From assembly GCA_002340985.1 (NCBI GenBank), contig DDNC01000002.1:70355-120058 (forward strand): DNA of 49,704 bases. The letters run 5' to 3'. The notes under the pieces are model-generated. The model had not been told where the DNA came from and ran no database searches. It was given only the letters and a program-made list of their open reading frames with translations. Both the position numbers and the translations under genes were made by a program. This DNA comes from Firmicutes bacterium UBA2530 (GTDB lineage Bacteria; Bacillota; Clostridia; Tissierellales; Sedimentibacteraceae). Every line of letters starts with the position of its first letter. Within the stretch, counting starts at the first letter, position 1. This document shows positions 18,084-27,000 of the stretch, piece by piece.

Positions 18084-19160
18084 ATGATGAAGAGCGGTGA
18101 AGCAAAGCAAATATATTCAATAGCCGGCGCATTTATTGCTTTTTTAATAGGCTCCGGATTTGCCACGGGGCAGGAAATAATGCAGTATTTCGCCGTTTAT
18201 GGATTTGTGGGAATGGCAGGTGCGGTGATTGTCTTCATTTTGCTCACGTATGCCGGCGTAAGTTTTGTTACGGTGGGCTGCGTGCACAAGTATACAAGAG
18301 GAAGCGATATATTCTGTTACTACTGCGGAAAAAGAATAGGGAATATTTACGATTGCTTTTCAATAATCTTTGCGTATCTATCATTCTTTGTAATGATTGC
18401 AGGAGCAGGAGCTACCTTGAAACAACAGTTCGGCCTGCATGAATCCTTCGGCTGCATATCCATGGCATTTATTTCTTTGGTAACTGTAATATTCGGGTTG
18501 GACAATATTGTAAACATAATAAGTAAAATAGGACCGGTAATCGCAACTATGGCAATTTTACTTGGTTTAACATCTGTAGCGCAAAATGTAGAAATGCTGA
18601 AGCAGGCAAATACATTAATTTCTGAGCTCAATATTATGAGAGCATCAGACAGTTGGCTGTTTGCTGCACTTTTATATGTGGGCTTCAATATTCTCCTGCT
18701 GTCTGTATTCATGTCCTCCATAGGCGCCAGGGCAAAAAGCTTAAGAGTCTCTTCTCTTGGTGCTATATATGGAGCAATAGGTTATTGTGCTGCAATTGTA
18801 GTTATAACATTGGGATTGCTTGCAAACATAGGTGAAACCGCACATTCACAAATACCGTCATTAATAATAGCATCCAATATACATCCATATATAGCAGTAA
18901 TTTTTTCACTAAGCGTATTTGCGGAAATATTCACCACCGCAGCCGCACTTCTGTGGATAGTTTCCGCAAGGTTGGCTGATGAAAATACATTTAAGTTTAA
19001 AGCTGTTACCGTAATTTTAGCAATAATAGGAGCAGCAGCGGGGCTAACGGTTCCATTCAACAAAATGATGAATGTTGTTTACATTATAAACGGTTATGTT
19101 GGAATTATATTTTTATTTTTTATGATAATGAAGTCTCTTATAAAAAGAACAAAAAATTAA
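18084..19160 (+). CDS. YkvI-family multi-pass membrane protein
   Basis: 358-residue integral membrane protein with about ten hydrophobic segments. The N-terminal block IAGAFIAFLIGSGFATGQEI is diagnostic of the YkvI group (COG3949), distant members of the APC/LeuT-like transporter superfamily. In that superfamily the unwound GSGxATG region of helix 1 lines the substrate site, so solute transport is likely, but no substrate is known to me. I choose ATG 18084, which follows TTGGAGAAC at good spacing; an in-frame TTG at 18069 would sit at the ribosome binding site. The gene stands alone. Association with sporulation is only suggested by the divergent SASP neighbour. Confidence 0.82.
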   Translation: MMKSGEAKQIYSIAGAFIAFLIGSGFATGQEIMQYFAVYGFVGMAGAVIVFILLTYAGVSFVTVGCVHKYTRGSDIFCYYCGKRIGNIYDCFSIIFAYLSFFVMIAGAGATLKQQFGLHESFGCISMAFISLVTVIFGLDNIVNIISKIGPVIATMAILLGLTSVAQNVEMLKQANTLISELNIMRASDSWLFAALLYVGFNILLLSVFMSSIGARAKSLRVSSLGAIYGAIGYCAAIVVITLGLLANIGETAHSQIPSLIIASNIHPYIAVIFSLSVFAEIFTTAAALLWIVSARLADENTFKFKAVTVILAIIGAAAGLTVPFNKMMNVVYIINGYVGIIFLFFMIMKSLIKRTKN

Positions 19161-19173
19161 GTAGTGCACTACT
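19160..19173. repeat. Perfect 14-bp palindrome after the YkvI-like gene
   Basis: AGTAGTGCACTACT is perfectly palindromic and begins at the last base of the YkvI-like stop codon. It is too short and has no T-run for a terminator; an operator is possible. Confidence 0.4.
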
Positions 19174-19212
19174 CAGATAATTAGTTTATCAGTGGATTTT
19201 TACATAATCAGA

Positions 19213-19221
19213 TGATATAAT
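19213..19221 (+). promoter_or_regulatory. Extended -10 promoter ahead of the small membrane protein gene
   Basis: TGATATAAT at 19213-19221 (TGnTATAAT), with a weak TGGATT 17 bases upstream. It is positioned for transcription of the genes at 19286 and 19534. Confidence 0.5.
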
Positions 19222-19285
19222 GTCATAAAAGTTGCGAACTAACTATTGTTCATAAAACTAGTGATAAAGAGGATGTTGAGATATC

Positions 19286-19504
19286 ATGATTAAAAGAGCT
19301 TTGAAATCTGCTATAGGTGTAAGTACGGGAACAACGATTGGTGGTGTTGTTTTACCTCGTATTCTGTTTTCTGAACTTTATAACAATACATACCCACCTA
19401 TATTAGAACAAACACTACTGTACTTCGTGATTTCTTATGGGGCCTGCTTTATTATTAATCTTTTAATCGAGTGGATAAAGAATAGAATAAAAAATGTAAA
19501 TTAA
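19286..19504 (+). CDS. Hypothetical small membrane protein, 72 aa
   Basis: I do not recognise this protein. It has a short basic N-terminus, a glycine/threonine-rich weakly hydrophobic stretch (about residues 10-28), and a clear transmembrane helix at about 44-62 followed by a basic tail, predicting a small inner-membrane protein. It has an AGAGGA ribosome binding site at slightly long spacing, a good extended -10 promoter upstream, and lies 29 bases ahead of a GyrI-like gene with which it is probably cotranscribed. Its AT-rich codon use resembles that neighbour. I believe it is a real gene, but the function is unknown. Confidence 0.6.
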   Translation: MIKRALKSAIGVSTGTTIGGVVLPRILFSELYNNTYPPILEQTLLYFVISYGACFIINLLIEWIKNRIKNVN

Positions 19505-19533
19505 AATTTCCAATTATAAAGGAGAAAATAAAC

Positions 19534-20166
19534 ATGACTTTTGATTATAAGAAAGAATATAAAGAATTTTATATTCCCAAAAATAAACCAAGCATATTGA
19601 CTATTCCTAAAATGAACTATATTGCAGTAAGAGGGAAGGGAAATCCAAATGAGGAAAACGGAGAATATAAAGAAACAATAGGAATGCTATATAGTATTGC
19701 CTTTACAATAAAAATGAGTTATAAGGGAGACTATAAAATTGATGGATATTTTGAATATGTTGTTCCTCCCTTAGAAGGATTTTGGTGGCAGGACGGAATT
19801 AAAGGCATGGGCTATACCAAAAAAGAGGAGTTAAACTTTATTTCTATAATAAGGCTCCCTGATTTTGTTTCAGAAAAAGATTTCAACTGGGCAATTGAGG
19901 AGGCGACGAGGAAGAAAAAAGTTGATTTTTCGAAGGTTGAATTCCTCGCTTATGAAGAGGGGCTATGTGTTCAATGCATGCATTTAGGCTCTTATGATGA
20001 TGAACCCACAACAACAAAGCTCATGGAAGACTATGCAGCAGAAAACGGATGCAAAATTGATATTACAGATACCAGGTTTCATCACGAAATATATTTAAGC
20101 GACCCAAGAAAATGCGAAACTGCTAAACTAAAAACAGTTATCCGTCATCCGATTAAAAAGATATAA
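19534..20166 (+). CDS. GyrI-like small-molecule-binding domain protein
   Basis: 210-residue cytosolic protein matching the stand-alone GyrI-like group (COG4832 type) by the N-terminal YIPKNKPSILTIPKMNYIAV and the central EGFWWQDG motif. The C-terminal half has the usual HLGSYDDEPTT block. It has no DNA-binding domain, so it is not itself a transcription factor. The fold (SRPBCC/SOUL-like, as in BmrR and Rob) binds amphipathic small molecules; the ligand is unknown here. An AAAGGAG ribosome binding site sits at ideal spacing. It follows the small membrane protein in what looks like a two-gene unit. Confidence 0.82.
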   Translation: MTFDYKKEYKEFYIPKNKPSILTIPKMNYIAVRGKGNPNEENGEYKETIGMLYSIAFTIKMSYKGDYKIDGYFEYVVPPLEGFWWQDGIKGMGYTKKEELNFISIIRLPDFVSEKDFNWAIEEATRKKKVDFSKVEFLAYEEGLCVQCMHLGSYDDEPTTTKLMEDYAAENGCKIDITDTRFHHEIYLSDPRKCETAKLKTVIRHPIKKI

Positions 20167-20250
20167 ATCCAATGCGACGATATGATGAATTAGTTTGAGG
20201 CATAAATATATAAAATAAATAAAAAACACATGTACTTTTTAAGTAATATG

Positions 20251-20259
20251 TGTTAAAAT
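20251..20259 (+). promoter_or_regulatory. Putative promoter of the glmS ribozyme leader
   Basis: TGTTAAAAT, an extended -10 with one mismatch, about 85 bases upstream of the ribozyme cleavage site. The -35 region is weak. Confidence 0.4.
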
Positions 20260-20335
20260 TGTGATGAATAAAGTAACTATTTTTACATAATATCATAACA
20301 TACGAAAAGGAGGATTAAATAAGGGAATAGGACTG

Positions 20336-20490
20336 AATTATTATAGCGCCAGACTGTTTAGTTGACGAGGACGAAGTTATCGAAAATTCGGCGGATGCTT
20401 CGCGGTGTAGCTTCATCGATATGGTTTTTACAAAACCTTCAGGTGACTGTTGGAACAAAAAGAAACCAAAAGCTTTCATATCTATTATTG
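20336..20490 (+). ncRNA. glmS ribozyme-riboswitch (glucosamine-6-phosphate-activated)
   Basis: The conserved core reads in order ATTATAGCGCC (20338-20350, self-cleavage expected between A20345 and G20346), the AGTTGACGAGGA block (20359-20371), GTTATCGA, TTCGGCGGATGC with the P2 arms CGAAG/CTTCG, then the P4 region GGTGACTGTTGGAACAAA and a short 3' purine-rich end. This is the classic glmS ribozyme layout. When glucosamine-6-phosphate accumulates, the RNA cleaves its own 5' leader and the downstream mRNA is degraded. It lies directly ahead of glmS on the same strand. Confidence 0.95.
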
Positions 20491-20690
20491 AAATAATATC
20501 TTTTGTCTGATGATTCCCTAAATTTATTACAAATGAATATGTCAGGGCAGTTTTCTTGATTTCAAGGATTCGTTGTTTTTATGCGGTTCTTTAGCGTTTT
20601 AACGTATAGAAATTTAGAATGTACTGAGTTGCTTTATTTTAGTTTTCAGGATTAAATCATTAAAACAAAAAATATTATTGAGAATGGAGA
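20491..20690 (+). other. glmS leader between ribozyme and start codon
   Basis: About 200 bases of AT-rich leader without an open frame of note. I see no terminator and no second riboswitch motif here. Confidence 0.5.
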
Positions 20691-20696
20691 ATGATT

Positions 20697-22487
20697 ATGT
20701 GCGGAATAGTTGGTTATATAGGATTTGAGGATGTAAAGGAAATAATTTTAAGTGGACTGGAAAAACTTGAATACAGAGGATACGATTCTGCTGGAATAGC
20801 GATTGCTAACAGCAATGATGTCTATATATGCAAGGAAAAGGGAAGAATAGCTCAGCTCAGAGAATGCCTGGACAATGAAATCAAAGGAAATCTCGGCATC
20901 GGTCATACAAGATGGGCAACTCATGGAGTACCTAACAGAATAAATTCACACCCCCACCAGAGCGGTACGAAAAGATTTACACTGGTTCATAACGGAATAA
21001 TTGAAAATGAGGATGAGCTTAGACAGAAATATTTAAATGGAACAAAATTCACAAGCGATACGGATACGGAAGTAATAGTGCAGCTTATTGAAAAATTTGT
21101 AAATGACGGTGAAGAGGTACCGCTGGCAATAAGGCATACAATGAGTGAGCTGAAGGGTTCATATGCACTTGCCATCATTGACAGTGAGGATATGGGAGCA
21201 TTATATGCGGCCAAAAATAAAACCCCATTGCTTGCAGGCAAAGGAGAAGGCTTTAATATGCTGGGCAGCGATGCAATGGCAATGATCAGCTGTACGAATC
21301 AATTTTATGAAATAGAAGATAAAGAATTCCTTAAAATAACGAAAGATGAAATAGAAATTTATACAATTTACGGAAATAAAGTAATACGTGAGCCTTATAG
21401 AGCTGATATTGATGCATCCGATACAGAAAAGGGAACCTATCCTCATTACATGATGAAGGAAATTGAGGAACAGCCCTTTGTTATCAGAAAAATAATGTCG
21501 GAATATTCAGATGAAAACGGAAAAATGTCTATGCCTCAGGAAATTATTGAGAATGTAAGAGGCTGCGACAAGCTTTACATCATAGCCTGCGGAACAAGCT
21601 ACCATGCGGGACTGATAGGTAAGCAGTTTTTTGAGAAAATTGCCGGAAAGCCCACGGAAGTTATTATAGCAAGTGAGTTTATTTACAACATGCCGCTGCT
21701 ATCGGAAAAACCGCTGTTCATGTTCATATCACAAAGCGGCGAGACGGCAGATTGCAGAGCCGTGCTTGTAAAGGTTAAAGAGTTGGGTTATAAAACCCTT
21801 ACGCTTACTAATGTGAAGGGCTCTACCCTGTCAAGAGAGGCGGACAATACACTGCTGCTATATGCAGGACCGGAAATAGCAGTTGCTTCAACTAAGGCAT
21901 ATACCGCACAAATTGCTGTACTGTCAATATTGGCAGCATTGGTTGACAATAAAATAAATATAGATATTTTCAAGGAGCTGAGCAAAATAGCCTACTCTAT
22001 GGAAACACTCTGTGACGACAAGGATAACTACAGAGAGCTTGCAGAAAAATATCTGTCAAACAGCAGAAACTGCTTCTATATAGGCAGAAGCATGGATTAC
22101 TTTGTATGCCTTGAGGCCGCCCTGAAGCTGAAGGAAATATCATACATTCAGACAGAGGGATTTGCGGCAGGAGAGCTGAAGCACGGTACCATAGCATTAA
22201 TAGAGCAAAACACTCCTGTTATTGCTGTAATAACACAGGAAAATATAAATCTTAACACAAGAAGCAATATAAAAGAAGTAAAGGCAAGAGGAGCCGCAAC
22301 CATGGTAATATCCATGCGCAAGTTCAGCCAGGAAACAGATGAAGTGGTAATAGATGACGTTAACGAGCTACTTTCCCCACTGTCGTCAATAATCCCGGCT
22401 CAGTACCTCTCATACTACGCTGCACTCCTGAGAGGCTGCGACATCGACAAACCGAGAAACCTGGCAAAATCAGTAACTGTTGAATAA
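20697..22487 (+). CDS. glmS: Glutamine-fructose-6-phosphate aminotransferase (isomerizing)
   Basis: 596-residue GlmS, which makes glucosamine-6-phosphate from fructose-6-phosphate and glutamine, the first step to UDP-GlcNAc and peptidoglycan. The start must be ATG 20697 and not the ATG six bases upstream, because the catalytic Cys has to follow the initiator Met directly (MCGIVGYIG). The class II amidotransferase domain shows GHTRWATHG and SDTDTEV. Two SIS isomerase domains follow, with FISQSGETADC and STKAYTAQ, and the C-terminal PRNLAKSVTVE is diagnostic. GGAG sits 7 bases ahead. Expression is controlled by the ribozyme leader. Confidence 0.97.
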   Translation: MCGIVGYIGFEDVKEIILSGLEKLEYRGYDSAGIAIANSNDVYICKEKGRIAQLRECLDNEIKGNLGIGHTRWATHGVPNRINSHPHQSGTKRFTLVHNGIIENEDELRQKYLNGTKFTSDTDTEVIVQLIEKFVNDGEEVPLAIRHTMSELKGSYALAIIDSEDMGALYAAKNKTPLLAGKGEGFNMLGSDAMAMISCTNQFYEIEDKEFLKITKDEIEIYTIYGNKVIREPYRADIDASDTEKGTYPHYMMKEIEEQPFVIRKIMSEYSDENGKMSMPQEIIENVRGCDKLYIIACGTSYHAGLIGKQFFEKIAGKPTEVIIASEFIYNMPLLSEKPLFMFISQSGETADCRAVLVKVKELGYKTLTLTNVKGSTLSREADNTLLLYAGPEIAVASTKAYTAQIAVLSILAALVDNKINIDIFKELSKIAYSMETLCDDKDNYRELAEKYLSNSRNCFYIGRSMDYFVCLEAALKLKEISYIQTEGFAAGELKHGTIALIEQNTPVIAVITQENINLNTRSNIKEVKARGAATMVISMRKFSQETDEVVIDDVNELLSPLSSIIPAQYLSYYAALLRGCDIDKPRNLAKSVTVE

Positions 22488-22577
22488 ACATAGTAATGAA
22501 GTGATGTGAGTTGTAATTAATGCCGATGCTAATTATAATGATACTTTATTTTAATTAATAAATAATAAGTGTTAAAG

Positions 22578-22613
22578 AAAGAGGAAGAAAAAATAAAAAT
22601 TTTCTTCCTCTTT
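22578..22613. terminator. Terminator downstream of glmS
   Basis: Perfect arms AAAGAGGAAGAAAA (22578-22591) / TTTTCTTCCTCTTT (22600-22613) around an 8-base loop. It lies between convergent glmS and the molybdenum hydroxylase operon and may serve both. Confidence 0.85.
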
Positions 22614-22696
22614 TAAAAGCTCAAAAAATAATTTATGAACAAAAACAACATGTTTGTTTTTAATAATTTTGCACCAACCATAAAAAATATCATTAT

Positions 22697-23167
22697 TTAA
22701 ATGCTTCCTGTTAAAATTGAGTTAATGGCTTCTTTTATTTCCTGATAACTTGTGCATCTGCATAAATTTGACTGGAGCCACTGTTCTGTAATATAATCAT
22801 CTGCATCTATGTGCTGTGCAGCTAAGGAATGACATACCATTAAAAATCCTGATGTGCAAAATCCACATTGAAATCCCCATTTTTCTACAAATGCTTTTTG
22901 AATAGGTGCATTTTTAAGACCTTCAATTGTTGTTATTTTATGACCTATCATTTCCACAGTCAGGGTTAAACAAGATTTTACAGGCCATCCGTCAACAATA
23001 ACAGTGCATGCGCCACAATCACCATTTTCACAGCCAGGTTTTGCACCCGTAAGGTTTAATTCATTTCGAAGAGTATAAAGCAATGTATCTGAAGGGTTCA
23101 CTACAACTTTCCTTTTTTCCTCATTCACATCAAGCTCTATTATACTTGTATCTAATATTTTAATCAT
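22697..23167 (-). CDS. Molybdenum hydroxylase, [2Fe-2S] small subunit
   Basis: 156-residue iron-sulfur subunit of a xanthine dehydrogenase-family enzyme, passing electrons from the molybdenum centre to FAD. The N-terminal plant-type [2Fe-2S] cluster has C46, C51, C54 and C66 (GCENGDCGACTV). The C-terminal four-helix cluster has C101, C104, C136 and C138 (CGFCTSGF and CRCTSY). All eight ligands are intact. ATG 23167 is preferred because GAGGTG lies just upstream and the FAD-subunit gene ends one base before it; a longer frame would overlap that gene. It is the last gene of the operon. Confidence 0.94.
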   Translation of the reverse strand: MIKILDTSIIELDVNEEKRKVVVNPSDTLLYTLRNELNLTGAKPGCENGDCGACTVIVDGWPVKSCLTLTVEMIGHKITTIEGLKNAPIQKAFVEKWGFQCGFCTSGFLMVCHSLAAQHIDADDYITEQWLQSNLCRCTSYQEIKEAINSILTGSI

Positions 23168-23168
23168 A

Positions 23169-24002
23169 TTACACCTCATTTAACATTTTAAAAGTATTTT
23201 CAAGGGTGTTTCTAAGCACAAATTTTCTATATTCTGATGAACCTTCAGTATCATTTAATATTGAAGATGATACGTGCCCAATAATTTGGCTTATTTTATT
23301 TTTATGATTTATTCCCTCATCGTTAATATAATTTTCTATTTCTTTATTTCTAAAAGGATATGCATATAATCCGCTAAATGCAATTCTAATTTTATCATCC
23401 CTTTTAAGTGCTGCTACTGTCATAAGTGGATAAGCAATTTTATCCATTTTTGTTTTTTTAACGTGAACATATGGAAGTGAAAAGTATTTTTCATCTATTT
23501 TTAAACTAACTAATATTTCCTCAGGTAAAAGGTTGAGTTTTTTATCAAACATTTGATTAAATTGAACTTCTCGTCTGCCATTTTTTCCAAAAATGACAAC
23601 ATGGCTGTCACAAAGCATTAAGGGAAGTGATGTTTCTTTATATATTATTGTTCCGCATAAATTGCCGCCAATGGTCAATTTACACTGAACAGTGTGGTCA
23701 GCTATTCGGGCAGCAGTTTGGCCAAGGAGGGGAAATATTTTTGATTCTGATATTTGGCTAAGTGTTACTGCACTGCCGATGTTTAATTTAGTGTTTTCAA
23801 TTTCAATAGTACAGCATTCAGAAATTCCTTTAATATCAATGACTGCACCCATGTGAATATTATTTGCTCTTGCCATTGTAATAATTTCAGTTCCACCGCT
23901 ATAATACATAGGTTTTTTACCCTGTGAATTTAGTTCACTAAATGCTTGGAAGGCTTCTTCTAATGTATCCACCTTATAATATTCAAATTTAGTAGGTATC
24001 AT
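23169..24002 (-). CDS. Molybdenum hydroxylase, FAD-binding medium subunit
   Basis: 277-residue CoxM/XdhB-type FAD subunit. The two family FAD signatures are recognisable, although the first is slightly altered: YSGGTEII in place of the usual AGGTDLL, and LTIGGNLCG. A CO-dehydrogenase flavoprotein C-terminal domain follows (VHVKKTKMDKIAYPLMTVAALK). It accepts electrons from the Fe-S subunit and passes them to NAD or another acceptor. The start overlaps the end of the large-subunit gene by 14 bases and the stop is one base from the small-subunit start, giving the order large-FAD-FeS. The acceptor is unknown. Confidence 0.92.
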   Translation of the reverse strand: MIPTKFEYYKVDTLEEAFQAFSELNSQGKKPMYYSGGTEIITMARANNIHMGAVIDIKGISECCTIEIENTKLNIGSAVTLSQISESKIFPLLGQTAARIADHTVQCKLTIGGNLCGTIIYKETSLPLMLCDSHVVIFGKNGRREVQFNQMFDKKLNLLPEEILVSLKIDEKYFSLPYVHVKKTKMDKIAYPLMTVAALKRDDKIRIAFSGLYAYPFRNKEIENYINDEGINHKNKISQIIGHVSSSILNDTEGSSEYRKFVLRNTLENTFKMLNEV

Positions 24003-26325
24003 TTTTGCCTCCGGTTTTTTTTCTCCAAATGTATTCTGATGTTATTGGAATTTTATCCACATCGATATCAGCTGCTAAGGATATAGCATTACCTAATGCA
24101 CCAGGAATTCCAATAATGCCATATTCCGCTATTCCTCTTGCACCATATGGTGCAGACAAATCAGGTGTTTCTATAAAATCAACAACATATTCAGGATTTT
24201 CCCCGTATCTCATCATCTTATATGTTCTAAAGCTTGTAGTTTGCATGATGGCATTTTCATCGTATAAAAATTCCTCCCTGCTTCCTATTCCAAGTCCCAT
24301 GCTCATACCGCCCATTAATAGACCTGAAGCCGATTTTGGATTTAAGAGTTTTCCTACATCAATTACAGTTGCAGCTTTAACAAATCTATACGTAAAATCG
24401 GTTTTATCAAATTCAATTTCAACTCCTTGTGCTCCAACTGTCCAGGAGGGACCTGCTTTTCCCGTTCCGGTGGCAGGATCAAGATGTGAAAGTCTGTTCA
24501 TAATAAAACTTCCTCTTCCAAATATATGACCGCCAACGGTATTTCCATTGTCATATTGGAATCCATAAACTAAATCCTTAAAAGAAATATATGTTGAAGG
24601 GTCTTCGTTTAAAAATACTCGCATATTACCAATATCTAAGTCTTCCGGAGAACATTTGAGGGCAACAGCAGCAGCTTTTTTTAACTGCATGGTTAAGTCT
24701 TCGGCAGCTCTTAATACTGCAGTTCCTGCCATATAAATGCTCATGCTCGCCACTGTTTTCCAATGTGTGGGGCTGGTTTGTGTGTTTACATTCATAACTA
24801 CATTAATTTTAGTAACGGGCATTTTCATTTTTTCTGCAAGGATTTGAGCTAATGTTGTTTTTGAACCAGGACCTATTTCAACAACTCCGCAATTTAAGTT
24901 TATGCTTCCATCAGAATTAAAAGTTAGCAAAACACCTGAAGAAGCATTAGTAGATGAATCGGACGTTTTCCAAAAACAACTGATGCCCTTAGTTCTAACT
25001 TTTCCATTATCTAATTCAATTTTATTCCCTTCCTGCCAATTCATAATCTGTTTAAGTTTCTCTAAACAGGCAAGTAGGTCTCCGGAATTACTTTTAGTGA
25101 TTTTTACCTGTGTTGGTGATGTCTTGCCTACAGTTAATGCATTATTAATTCTTAATTGAATAGGATCCATGTTTAATTTTAATGCTAATTTATCCAACAT
25201 TCTTTCTAAACAAAAAGCGTGACTCGCATGACTAAATCCTCTAAAAGATGTGGAATAAATATGATTTGTATAAATGCTAATTGCATCACATGATAAATTT
25301 TCTATACTGTATGGCCCTGAGCAATCGACCGCAATGGCTTTCGCTAAACGAGGAGATATGTTGGAATAAGCTCCGCTATCAACTAAATAAGTCATTTCTG
25401 CAGCCTTTAATTTCCCATTATTGTCAGCTCCAAGCTTAATTTTAACTTCAGCTCCCATTTTACATGGAGAAGTGGAAATGTCATCTTCACGGCTGTTAGT
25501 AATTTTTACTGGTCTACCACCAACTGACCGAGAGGCAAGATATGCTAATATTTCTAATTGAACATTTGCCTTTCCGCCAAAAGCACCTCCTACAAGAGGT
25601 GTATGTACAATCACTTTGTTTTCTTCTAATTTAAAATATTTACTTATGTATTTTTTTACTGTAAAAGGGGTTTGGGTTGATGTATTGATTATAACTGTTC
25701 CATCAGGCAATATTTCTGCTCTTGCATTTCTTACTTCCATGGCAGCGTGGTCTGCTTGCGGTTCAATAAAACTTCCTTCCACAATGACTTTGCTTTCCTG
25801 CCAACCCTTATTCATATCACCTTTTCTAATTTTTACAATGTGGGAAATATTAGTATTTTTTTGAGGATATACATATTTAGATTCAAATGTATATTCTGTT
25901 AAATTTTCATGAATCAATGTAGCATTTTCTTTTATTGATTCAGAAACTGAATTGACAACAGGAAGAGGTTCGTATTCTATTTTTATTAAATTTGCTGCTC
26001 GCATTGCAGTTTGCTCACAATCAGCAACTACTAAAGCAACCGGCTCCCCGTAGTATCTAACTTTTTCCTTTGCAATTGGAGGCCTATCATCAATAAGTTC
26101 TCCAAATAAAATCTCGCAATCATTTCCTGTTAAAACAGATTTAACACCAAGTTCTTTTAATGCTTCGTTAATTTCAATGGATTTAATTTTTGCATGGGCA
26201 TATGTGCTACATAACATTTTTACATGAAAAATATTTTTAACAACTTCATCCACATTATATTTTGCTGCTCCGGTTACTTTATCCCAGGCTTCTTTTTTCA
26301 AAATGCTATTGCCTAAAACCGTCAA
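23989..26325 (-). CDS. Molybdenum hydroxylase, molybdopterin-binding large subunit
   Basis: 778-residue catalytic subunit of the xanthine dehydrogenase/aldehyde oxidoreductase family. It binds molybdopterin and hydroxylates an aromatic heterocycle or aldehyde. The N-terminal a/b hammerhead domain (VTGAAKYNVD) is followed by GGAFGGK (about 246-252), FRGF (361-364) and the catalytic Glu E734 in YGARGIAEYG. The usual G-x-PQ after RGF is replaced by SHASH. Substrate cannot be assigned; purines, nicotinate and aldehydes are all possible. No cofactor-maturation gene sits nearby. AGGAGG precedes the ATG. The three genes look more AT-rich than their flanks. Confidence 0.93.
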   Translation of the reverse strand: MTVLGNSILKKEAWDKVTGAAKYNVDEVVKNIFHVKMLCSTYAHAKIKSIEINEALKELGVKSVLTGNDCEILFGELIDDRPPIAKEKVRYYGEPVALVVADCEQTAMRAANLIKIEYEPLPVVNSVSESIKENATLIHENLTEYTFESKYVYPQKNTNISHIVKIRKGDMNKGWQESKVIVEGSFIEPQADHAAMEVRNARAEILPDGTVIINTSTQTPFTVKKYISKYFKLEENKVIVHTPLVGGAFGGKANVQLEILAYLASRSVGGRPVKITNSREDDISTSPCKMGAEVKIKLGADNNGKLKAAEMTYLVDSGAYSNISPRLAKAIAVDCSGPYSIENLSCDAISIYTNHIYSTSFRGFSHASHAFCLERMLDKLALKLNMDPIQLRINNALTVGKTSPTQVKITKSNSGDLLACLEKLKQIMNWQEGNKIELDNGKVRTKGISCFWKTSDSSTNASSGVLLTFNSDGSINLNCGVVEIGPGSKTTLAQILAEKMKMPVTKINVVMNVNTQTSPTHWKTVASMSIYMAGTAVLRAAEDLTMQLKKAAAVALKCSPEDLDIGNMRVFLNEDPSTYISFKDLVYGFQYDNGNTVGGHIFGRGSFIMNRLSHLDPATGTGKAGPSWTVGAQGVEIEFDKTDFTYRFVKAATVIDVGKLLNPKSASGLLMGGMSMGLGIGSREEFLYDENAIMQTTSFRTYKMMRYGENPEYVVDFIETPDLSAPYGARGIAEYGIIGIPGALGNAISLAADIDVDKIPITSEYIWRKKTGGKNDTY

Positions 26326-26702
26326 TTCACTTCCTCCTATTTTATTAAAATATGGCTTTTGCGATATCCCTGAATAATATTTTTGTTCTTCAATATTATT
26401 TGCTATTAGTATTAATAAATTATCTCAAAAAACTCTTTCTTTATTTAATTTAATATAAGCAATTATTTCTGCTTTTTCTTTTAATGATAATTTATCCTTA
26501 AACTTTCTAATTATTTATCTTCAAGCGGATATTTCATTAGTATTTAAATGATTTAAAAAAATGGATAAAGTATAGATTTATTATAAAATTTTTCAAATAT
26601 ATTTTAAAAAAAAAGGGGCAAAATAAACTTTAATCTCAATAAGAGATAAAATTATTTTCCGCTGACAATTAATTATTTCTAGTATGAAAGGAGAAATAAA
26701 TT
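26326..26702. other. Divergent intergenic region, hydroxylase operon / SASP 2
   Basis: 377 very AT-rich bases between divergent genes. Apart from the ribosome binding sites at both ends I see no gene, no clear vegetative promoter, and no confident sigma-G box. The promoters of both flanking units must lie here. Confidence 0.5.
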
Positions 26703-26930
26703 ATGGCATCAAATAATAATAATAGAGTAATAGTCCCAGAAGCGAAACTGGCTTTAAACCAAATGAAGTTAGAAATAGCGAACGAATTAGGGTTAAGTAA
26801 TTATGATAATATGGATAAAGGAAACTTGACATCTAGACAGAACGGCTATGTAGGTGGATACATGGTAAGAAATTTAGTAGAGATGGCTCAAAGACAGATG
26901 GCAGGTAAAAACGGTACACAAATTAAATAA
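26703..26930 (+). CDS. Alpha/beta-type small acid-soluble spore protein (copy 2)
   Basis: 75-residue spore DNA-binding protein. It is closely similar to the SASP at 17496, with the same VPEAK-LALNQMK N-terminal block, the GPR cleavage region LEIANELGL and the DNA-binding block GNLTSRQNGYVGGYM. It differs mainly at the two ends. GAAAGGAGAAATAAATT gives a strong ribosome binding site. A second small gene follows 70 bases later with no terminator between, so the two are probably expressed together in the forespore. Confidence 0.96.
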   Translation: MASNNNNRVIVPEAKLALNQMKLEIANELGLSNYDNMDKGNLTSRQNGYVGGYMVRNLVEMAQRQMAGKNGTQIK

Positions 26931-27000
26931 TTAAATATGAATTATTTAATTCATGTAAGCAGGACTTACAAATTAAGAATATTAAATGGAGGGCAATAAC

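Noticed and set aside
20691..20696. ATG six bases upstream of the glmS start
   Set aside because: It would put two residues before the catalytic N-terminal Cys and abolish amidotransferase activity.
24005..24529. 174-codon plus-strand frame opposite the hydroxylase large subunit
   Set aside because: Antisense to a clear, motif-bearing gene; no ribosome binding site and no recognisable protein.
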